Shown in pieces: positions 26,467-32,759 of a stretch of 32,759 nucleotides of DNA; within the stretch, counting starts at the first letter, position 1; each line of letters starts with the position of its first letter. Position numbers and translations under genes: made by a program. Origin of the DNA: an uncultured Hyphomonadaceae bacterium. GTDB taxonomy: Bacteria; Pseudomonadota; Alphaproteobacteria; Caulobacterales; Hyphomonadaceae. The stretch lies in the NCBI GenBank assembly GCA_938011445.1, contig CALLUH010000236.1, positions 1 to 32,759 of the forward strand, given 5' to 3'. The notes beneath the pieces were generated by a model. It was given only the letters and a program-made list of their open reading frames with translations. It had not been told where the DNA came from and made no database searches.

Positions 26467-28188
26467 ATGTTGCCGCACTGGCGCTGGTTTGGCGCTGGCG
26501 CTTTATGTGCGCTCGTGACCTCTGCGGCCGTGGTGTCTTATGGATGGCTGATCAAGCGGTTGGGGGATTTGCTGCAAGGGCTGATCGAGAACGGGACACG
26601 AGAGACGGAGATTGTTGGCTCGGAGCAGATGCTGTGGCTGTTGCCGCTCTTGATTGTGGCGGCGGCAATCGTACGGGCGATTTCGCTCTATCTGATGACG
26701 ATTTTTAACAATACGGGCGTGCAGCGGGCGCTGGTTGATGTCTCGGATCATCAATATTCGGCGCTGATTGGCGGGGATTTTTCGCGGCTGGCCGATGGCG
26801 CGTCGGGCGGCTTTGTCTCGCGCTTTGTCAATGATCTGAACACGCTGCGCGACGCGGGGTTGCGGCTGGCCAATGGCGCATCGAAAAGCGTTTTGACCTT
26901 GATTGGCGCTCTGGCGGCGATGGTCTGGATGGACTGGCAATTGGCCCTTATTCTGGTCGTGATTTATCCGATTGCGTTTGCCCCAGTGGTGGCGCTTGGC
27001 AATCGGGTGCGCAAACAGGCCAAGCGGTCCCAAGAGCAGATGGAAGAAGTCACCTCGCTTCTTTCGGAGGGGTTCCAGTCGGCGCGGACGGCCCGTGCCT
27101 TCGGGCTGGAGCCTTATCAGAAAGAGACAGCCGCGCGCGGATTTCGTCAGCGGGCGGGCTTGTTTCTCAAAGTGCTCAAGAACAAGGCGGCGGTTGATCC
27201 GATATTGGAGGTTGCGGGCGGGGCGGCGATTGCGGGCGTGCTGGCATTTTCGGCGTGGCGGATTTCGAGCGGGGCATCAACGATTGGGGATTTCCTCGGC
27301 TTTATTGCACTGATCGCGATTGCTGCGCCGGAGGTGCGTTCGCTGGGTGGGTTGAGTGCGCTCGCGCAGGAGGCGCAGGCGGCGGGCGAGCGGTATTATG
27401 AGATTGTCGATGCGCCTTTGCGGACCGTTGACGGGACGGGCAAGCTGGGCGCGGTGGCGGGCGCAATTGCGTTTGAGGATGTGCACTTTTCCTATGGCGG
27501 GGCGGGCGGCGAGGCGGCGCTTTCAGGGCTTGATTTCGATGTGAAAGCGGGCGAGCGGGTGGCGATTGTTGGCGCGTCGGGGGCGGGTAAATCCACGCTG
27601 TTTAACTTGCTTTTGCGGCTTTACGATCCATCGGCAGGGCGGGTGTTGGTTGATGGGGTGGATGTGCGCGAAGTGCGTTTGGCCGACTTGCGCGGGCGTA
27701 TGGCGCTGGTCGAGCAGGAGCCGGTTTTGTTTGACGATACGGTGGGCGCGAATATCGGTTTTGGGCGGCTCGGCGCGGGGCCGAGCGAGATTGAAGCTGC
27801 GGCAAAGCTTGCGCATGCGGATGGATTTATCGGCGAGCTTGACGCGGGGTATGAGGCACGCGTGGGCGAGCGTGGCAATCGGTTGTCAGGCGGGCAGAAG
27901 CAGCGCATTGCATTGGCGCGGGCGTTCTTGCGGGATGCGCCTATTTTGCTGCTCGATGAGGCGACGAGTGCGCTGGACGCGACAAGCGAAGCGGCGGTTC
28001 AGGACGCTTTGCAGGCGTTCGGAGTTGGGCGGACCGTGCTGGTGATTGCGCACACGCTGGCGTCTGTGCGCTGGGCGGACCGGATATTGGTGCTGGAAGC
28101 GGGGCGTGTCGTGGAAAGCGGGACGCATGAGGAGTTGCTGGCGCGGGACGGGGCTTATGCGCAGCTTGCGCGCGACCAGTTGAGCTAG
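26467..28188 (+). CDS. MsbA-like ABC transporter (fused permease and ATPase)
   Basis: Multiple TMs, Walker A GASGAGKST, signature LSGGQKQRIALARAFLRDAPILLLDEATSALD. Start uncertain: homologous-looking sequence (LKRLLGQHMLPHW) begins before ATG 26467. Confidence 0.9.
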   Translation: MLPHWRWFGAGALCALVTSAAVVSYGWLIKRLGDLLQGLIENGTRETEIVGSEQMLWLLPLLIVAAAIVRAISLYLMTIFNNTGVQRALVDVSDHQYSALIGGDFSRLADGASGGFVSRFVNDLNTLRDAGLRLANGASKSVLTLIGALAAMVWMDWQLALILVVIYPIAFAPVVALGNRVRKQAKRSQEQMEEVTSLLSEGFQSARTARAFGLEPYQKETAARGFRQRAGLFLKVLKNKAAVDPILEVAGGAAIAGVLAFSAWRISSGASTIGDFLGFIALIAIAAPEVRSLGGLSALAQEAQAAGERYYEIVDAPLRTVDGTGKLGAVAGAIAFEDVHFSYGGAGGEAALSGLDFDVKAGERVAIVGASGAGKSTLFNLLLRLYDPSAGRVLVDGVDVREVRLADLRGRMALVEQEPVLFDDTVGANIGFGRLGAGPSEIEAAAKLAHADGFIGELDAGYEARVGERGNRLSGGQKQRIALARAFLRDAPILLLDEATSALDATSEAAVQDALQAFGVGRTVLVIAHTLASVRWADRILVLEAGRVVESGTHEELLARDGAYAQLARDQLS

Positions 28189-28200
28189 GGTTTTGCACAA

Positions 28201-28233
28201 AGAAAAATCGGCGACCCTGTGGAGCCGCCGATT
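28201..28233 (-). terminator. Rho-independent terminator for the minus-strand beta-barrel gene
   Basis: AATCGGCG / CGCCGATT 8-bp stem; minus strand continues into TTTTTCTTTG. Confidence 0.75.
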
Positions 28234-28256
28234 GATGATCTTAAATGGCCTGAACC

Positions 28257-29051
28257 TTAGAAGCGCAAACGCACACCCGCAGACAGGGTGAACCCGTCGG
28301 GCCGGTCTGATACGTCGGCATTGAACAGATCAGCATTGCCGCCGCCCAGGAAACGGCGTTCTGCACCAATGCCATAGGTCTTCAGATAACGGCCTTCGCC
28401 ATAAAGTTCGAGCTGTTCGGTCAGCACCACGGTCGCACCAATGGCGGTCTGGGTCGCAAAGCCCGTGTCATCGCCAATCACCCCAAAGGCCGGAGCAGGC
28501 GCAAATGGCGCGGCAGGCGGCACATAGAGGATATTTGTGTCGATAAAACCGACACCGAAACCGCCGCCGAAATAGGGGATGACAAGCTGGTCGTCGCGCC
28601 ATTTGATGTCGGTGTAATTATTGGCGAAGATGAACAGGCTTTCCTGCGAGCCGGAGAAAATCTGGTTGCCGCCATTGAAACTGCCGCCATCAATATCTGC
28701 GTCGAAATAGCTGACTTCCAGCTCGATGCGTGGATGGAACAGGCCCCAGAACTGGAAGGGGAGCTGGTAGCCGATCGCGCCGCCAAAATAGATGTCTGTC
28801 TCAAATTCGGCGATCGCGCTGGCTGGGGCACCCGCGACGCTGCCGCCGACTGTGGCAGGGATGGCCGGGTCCGGGTTCTGGGTGCCTTCGAAGCTGGCGT
28901 CGCCGGGGAAAGTTGCGCCGACAAAAGCGGACACGTAGAGGCTGCTTTCGGCAGGCTCGGAGCCAAACAGCCCTTGGGCCATAGCGGGCGTCGAAAGACA
29001 TGTAGCGGCGAAAAGGGAGGCGCAGCCGAGTTTCTTCATCATGGATGGCAT
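28257..29051 (-). CDS. outer-membrane beta-barrel protein
   Basis: Signal peptide ending AMAQ, alternating strands, C-terminal LSAGVRLRF. Confidence 0.78.
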   Translation of the reverse strand: MPSMMKKLGCASLFAATCLSTPAMAQGLFGSEPAESSLYVSAFVGATFPGDASFEGTQNPDPAIPATVGGSVAGAPASAIAEFETDIYFGGAIGYQLPFQFWGLFHPRIELEVSYFDADIDGGSFNGGNQIFSGSQESLFIFANNYTDIKWRDDQLVIPYFGGGFGVGFIDTNILYVPPAAPFAPAPAFGVIGDDTGFATQTAIGATVVLTEQLELYGEGRYLKTYGIGAERRFLGGGNADLFNADVSDRPDGFTLSAGVRLRF

Positions 29052-29288
29052 TGTAATTCTTGTCCTTTTTTACTTTGCAGGATTTTGGCAGTTGCCGTTT
29101 CTGTTTATCATTAATCTGGCGAAACCCAGATTACATTGTCGTGATATTTGTAAGAAACGGCTTCTGTTGCCCTAGGGACACAATCGGCGGCGCTTTGACG
29201 ATGGAAAATCTTGGGCGCGGCTATTGTGATGGTCTGGTAAAAGGGCCAAAGCATAGCGCGTGAATAGCGGATTTTAAGGTGGATGGTG

Positions 29289-30629
29289 ATGGCTCAGATT
29301 TATGATGTGTTGGTACGTGGAGGCATGGTGGTGACGCCCGGCGGCGAGGCACTGGCTGACATTGGCGTGACGGGCGGTAAGATCGTGGCCATTGGTGCGC
29401 TAGGGACGGCATCTGCGGGTGAGGTGTTCGAGGCGCGCGGATTGCATGTTTTGCCCGGCGTGGTGGACAGTCAGGTGCATTTCCGTGAGCCGGGGCTTGA
29501 GCATAAGGAAGACCTGGAGACGGGTGCACGCTCGGCCGCGCTTGGGGGTGTGACGGCGGTGTTTGAAATGCCAAACACGAACCCGTCTACGACAACGCCG
29601 GAGCTGATGGAAGACAAGCTCGCGCGGGCCAAGGGGCGGATGGATGTGGACCATGCGTTTTATGCCGGCGCAACAAAAGAGAACCCGCATTTGCTGGCCG
29701 AGATGGAGCGGATGGCGGGCTGCTGCGGAGTGAAAGTTTTTATGGGGTCTTCGACGGGCTCTTTGCTGGTGGATGATGATGAAGGCGTTGAGGCGGTGCT
29801 CAGGGCGATCAAGCGGCGCGCGGCGTTCCACTCTGAAGACGAGTTCCGGCTGAAAGAACGCGCAGGGCTTGCGGTGCAGGGGGACTGGAACTCCCATCCG
29901 GTGGTGCGCGATGTCGAGACGGCGGTGTCGTCTACGCGGCGGCTGATCGGCATTGCGCGCAAGACGGGCAAGCGGATCCATGTTTTGCATATTTCGACTG
30001 CCGAGGAGTTGGAATTGCTGCGCGAGGCAAAGGATGTGGCGAGTGTGGAATGTCTGCCCCAGCATCTGACTTTGGCAGCGCCGGATGTTTATGATCGGCT
30101 GGGCGCTTATGGTCAGATGAACCCGCCAATCCGCGAGATACGTCATCAAGAGGCTTTGTGGCGGGCGCTGAATGCGGGGATTGTCGATGTGATGGGCTCT
30201 GACCATGCCCCGCACACAATCGAGGAGAAGGCGAGGCCCTATCCGGCGTCACCATCGGGCATGCCGGGGGTGCAGACCATGGTGCCGCTTATGTTGACCC
30301 ATGTGGCCAATGGCAAGCTGACCTTGCAACGCTTTGTCGAGCTGACCAGCGCGGGGCCGCAGCGCGTGTTTGGCATGGCAGACAAGGGGCGTATTGCGGA
30401 AGGCTATGATGGGGATTTCACGATTGTTGACCTCAAGCGTAAGGAGACCATTACGACAGAATGGTCCAAATCGAAATCTGGCTGGACGCCATTTGACGGT
30501 TTTGAGGCGACCGGCTGGCCAATCGCAACGATCATTCGCGGGCGCGTTGTGATGAATGAGGGCGAAATTTTGCTCAAAGGCGGTGGCAAGCCAGTGAGAT
30601 TTAATGAGACGCTCGCAGCGCATGGCTAG
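29289..30629 (+). CDS. pyrC: dihydroorotase family protein
   Basis: GVVDSQVHFREPGLEHKEDLETGARSAALGGVTAVFEMPNTNP, GVKVFMGSS, HVLHIST, MGSDHAPHT. Confidence 0.9.
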   Translation: MAQIYDVLVRGGMVVTPGGEALADIGVTGGKIVAIGALGTASAGEVFEARGLHVLPGVVDSQVHFREPGLEHKEDLETGARSAALGGVTAVFEMPNTNPSTTTPELMEDKLARAKGRMDVDHAFYAGATKENPHLLAEMERMAGCCGVKVFMGSSTGSLLVDDDEGVEAVLRAIKRRAAFHSEDEFRLKERAGLAVQGDWNSHPVVRDVETAVSSTRRLIGIARKTGKRIHVLHISTAEELELLREAKDVASVECLPQHLTLAAPDVYDRLGAYGQMNPPIREIRHQEALWRALNAGIVDVMGSDHAPHTIEEKARPYPASPSGMPGVQTMVPLMLTHVANGKLTLQRFVELTSAGPQRVFGMADKGRIAEGYDGDFTIVDLKRKETITTEWSKSKSGWTPFDGFEATGWPIATIIRGRVVMNEGEILLKGGGKPVRFNETLAAHG

Positions 30630-30683
30630 ATGAACACTGCACAACAGGGTGGATTTGGGGCGTGAATATGACTATAGAAGCGT

Positions 30684-30709
30684 CTGAAGCGGGACTACAC
30701 TTGCTTCAG
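30684..30709. repeat. small inverted repeat between convergent genes
   Basis: CTGAAGC (30684-30690) / GCTTCAG (30703-30709), 12-nt spacer. Confidence 0.5.
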
Positions 30710-30733
30710 CCATAATCCCCTTCTTGGCAGATT

Positions 30734-30784
30734 TGGCTCACAATCGCCGGACGTTCTATTTGGAATGACTTCGATTGTGAGCCA
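30734..30784. repeat. perfect 13-bp inverted repeat between convergent genes
   Basis: TGGCTCACAATCG (30734-30746) / CGATTGTGAGCCA (30772-30784), 25-nt spacer, no clear T run. Confidence 0.7.
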
Positions 30785-30839
30785 TGATCTTTGGTTCTTC
30801 GCCGACCTTGCTCTGGGGCAATGCATTGTCTTGAAATGA

Positions 30840-32759
30840 TTATTTTTTGGATTGGGATTTCTTCCGCAGGCGGCTTTTCATGGTTGATGTCTTCTTGAGA
30901 GCTTTAGAGGTGGGCGCAGCTGAACTTGCGCGTTTGGCCTTGTAAGGGGCGTTGCCGCCGGATTTTGGGCCTTTGCGTTTGAATGGTTTATCCTCGCCTG
31001 ACTGTGGGCGATTATTGGTATCGCGATTTGGCTTGGCGGATTTATTGTCGGGTTTGGATTGGCCATGCGGGGCGTCCTTGCCGCGATACTCTGTGTTTTT
31101 GCCGTCCGGTTTGCGGCCGCCAAATTTCTTTCCGCCAGGTTTGCCGCCGCCGGGGCGACGAGCTGTACGTGGGCCGGAGGGACGCTTGGTGCGGGGGGGA
31201 CGGGCGTCACCCGCGTCTTCGGTGAGGACTTGGGGGATGCCGTCGATTTTGGTGACGGAGATGGATTTTTCGAGCAGCATGTCTTTGCCGATGGCTTTGA
31301 GGAAGCCTTCCGTGCTGGCGGGGGCAAGCTCTACGAATGTGACATTTGGATGGACGCGGATGGCGCCGATGGCGGACTTGTCGAGCTTGCCTTCCTTGCA
31401 GAGCATGGGCAGAAGCCAGCGGGCTTCGGCGGTCTGGTTGGCACCGACCGAAAGGGAGAACCATTCGCCATTTGCGAAATCATCGGCGCGGGGTTTGCGT
31501 TCGCGCGGGGCCCGGTCTGATCTTTCAGGGCGTTCGCCGCGTTCCTTTTTGTCGCGGGCGGGGCGTTGATCGCGCACATCGCGCAATTCTTCGGGGGCGG
31601 ACTTTTCGTCACGTTTGATGCGGACAAGGGCACCGGCGATTTGTTCCGCGCCATAGCGTTCGAGCAGGGCTGCGGCGAAGGCTTTGTCTTCTTCGCGGAC
31701 GGGTTCGGCGAAGATCGGGTTTTCCAAAAGGCGCTCATTGTCCTTGTTACGGACATCTTCGGCGGAGGGCGGCTTGACCCAATCGGCGTCGATTTTGGCG
31801 TTTTGTAAGAGCCGTTCGGTGCGGCGGCGGTCGGACGGGCCAGTGATGAGGGCTGAGACGCCTTTGCGGCCTGCGCGGCCTGTGCGGCCTGAGCGGTGGA
31901 GCAGTCCTTCGCGGTTTTTCGGCAGGTCGGCATGGATGACAAGTTCGAGGTCTGGCAAGTCGATGCCGCGCGCGGCGACATCTGTGGCGATGCAGACTTT
32001 GGCGCGTCCGTCGCGCATGGCTTGCAAAGCGTGGCTGCGCTCTTTCTGGCTGAACTCACCGGAGAGCGCGACGGCGGAAAAGCCGCGATTGTTCATGCGG
32101 GCATGGATGCGGTTGACCGCCGCGCGGGTGGCGCAGAAGACAATGGCGTTTTTGGCGTCATAATAGCGCAGGACATTAACAAGCGCGTTTTCCTTGTCGC
32201 CATGGGCAACGGTGATGGCGCGGTATTCAATGTCACTGTGTTGGGATTTTTCGGCAACCGTGTTCACGCGGACGGCCGCGTTCTGATAGGTCTTGGCGAG
32301 ATTGGCGATGGAGCGCGAAACGGTGGCCGAGAACATCAGCGTGCGGCGGTTTTCGGGGGCGGCATCGAGGATGGTCTGCAATTCGTCGCGAAAGCCCATA
32401 TCCAGCATTTCGTCAGCTTCATCGAGGGTGATGATTTTTAGCTCATCCATATTGAGTGAGCCGCGCCCGACATGATCGACAAGGCGGCCCGGAGTGCCGA
32501 CGACGATATGTGCGCCTTGGCCGAGCGCGCGGCGTTCGTCGCGCATGTCCATGCCGCCCACGCAAGAGGCGATTTTTGCGCCCGCTTTGGCGAAGAGCCA
32601 TTCCAGCTCGCGTTTGACCTGGAGGGCCAACTCGCGGGTCGGCGCGATGACCAGCATGAAAGGCAGGTCTGCGCGGGGCAGACGGCCATCTTCGCAGAGC
32701 ATGTCGGCGGCAGCGGCGATACCGAACGCGACCGTTTTGCCCGAGCCGGTCTGGGCGGA
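30840..32759 (-). CDS. DEAD-box RNA helicase with DbpA-like RNA-binding domain and basic C-terminal tail, N-terminus beyond window
   Basis: AQTGSGKT (frame continues to 32759), PTRELALQV, LDEADEMLDMGF, SATV, ARGIDLPDLELVIHADLP, HRSGRTGRAGRKG; K/R/G-rich tail. Confidence 0.95.
   Translation of the reverse strand, partial: SAQTGSGKTVAFGIAAAADMLCEDGRLPRADLPFMLVIAPTRELALQVKRELEWLFAKAGAKIASCVGGMDMRDERRALGQGAHIVVGTPGRLVDHVGRGSLNMDELKIITLDEADEMLDMGFRDELQTILDAAPENRRTLMFSATVSRSIANLAKTYQNAAVRVNTVAEKSQHSDIEYRAITVAHGDKENALVNVLRYYDAKNAIVFCATRAAVNRIHARMNNRGFSAVALSGEFSQKERSHALQAMRDGRAKVCIATDVAARGIDLPDLELVIHADLPKNREGLLHRSGRTGRAGRKGVSALITGPSDRRRTERLLQNAKIDADWVKPPSAEDVRNKDNERLLENPIFAEPVREEDKAFAAALLERYGAEQIAGALVRIKRDEKSAPEELRDVRDQRPARDKKERGERPERSDRAPRERKPRADDFANGEWFSLSVGANQTAEARWLLPMLCKEGKLDKSAIGAIRVHPNVTFVELAPASTEGFLKAIGKDMLLEKSISVTKIDGIPQVLTEDAGDARPPRTKRPSGPRTARRPGGGKPGGKKFGGRKPDGKNTEYRGKDAPHGQSKPDNKSAKPNRDTNNRPQSGEDKPFKRKGPKSGGNAPYKAKRASSAAPTSKALKKTSTMKSRLRKKSQSKK

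Noticed and set aside
29060-29263. 67-aa plus ORF in the gap upstream of pyrC
   Set aside because: No recognisable domain, no convincing ribosome-binding site, overlaps the divergent promoter region
31863-31895. 9-bp tandem repeat GCGGCCTGN
   Set aside because: Explained by coding of the conserved helicase motif VI HRSGRTGRAGRKG on the minus strand
1-32759. CRISPR arrays, IS/transposase genes, tRNA/rRNA, phage or toxin-antitoxin genes
   Set aside because: None recognised when scanning the sequence and ORF translations; absence not verified computationally

Overview
32.8 kb window with alphaproteobacterial-type gene content and order. It is densely coding and mostly chromosomal housekeeping. 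From left to right: (1) an aa3 cytochrome c oxidase operon (3' end of coxB, ctaD, ctaB, a small CoxF-like ORF, ctaG, ctaE, SURF1) running into thrC, a GNAT gene and an EAL phosphodiesterase; (2) a family III CoA-transferase and a signalling-type cluster (DUF2336 protein, degenerate EAL protein, NUDIX hydrolase, Hpt protein), then NAD kinase and a class II aldolase; (3) an accessory envelope region at about 15.4-22.4 kb: barrel-like protein, lipoprotein cytochrome c, small secreted protein, a 1036-aa usher-like outer-membrane protein with C-terminal SdrD_B-like domains, a PapD-like chaperone, and a secreted partner that the ORF track truncates because its frame has no ATG/GTG/TTG start; (4) a phosphatase, two tandem paralogous two-TM mini-proteins, pmbA, IMPase/CysQ, DUF4170, an MsbA-like ABC transporter, a beta-barrel protein, dihydroorotase and a DEAD-box helicase cut by the window end. 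No tRNA, rRNA, CRISPR array or IS/transposase was recognised. The best candidate for something undescribed is the usher-like/chaperone/secreted-partner cassette at 17.0-22.3 kb. Smaller items are a 105-bp palindrome-ended intergenic element that supplies a stop codon, strong inverted repeats near pyrC, and the tandem mini-membrane proteins with a hairpin next to the ribosome-binding site. All family assignments come from reading motifs by eye; no database search was run.
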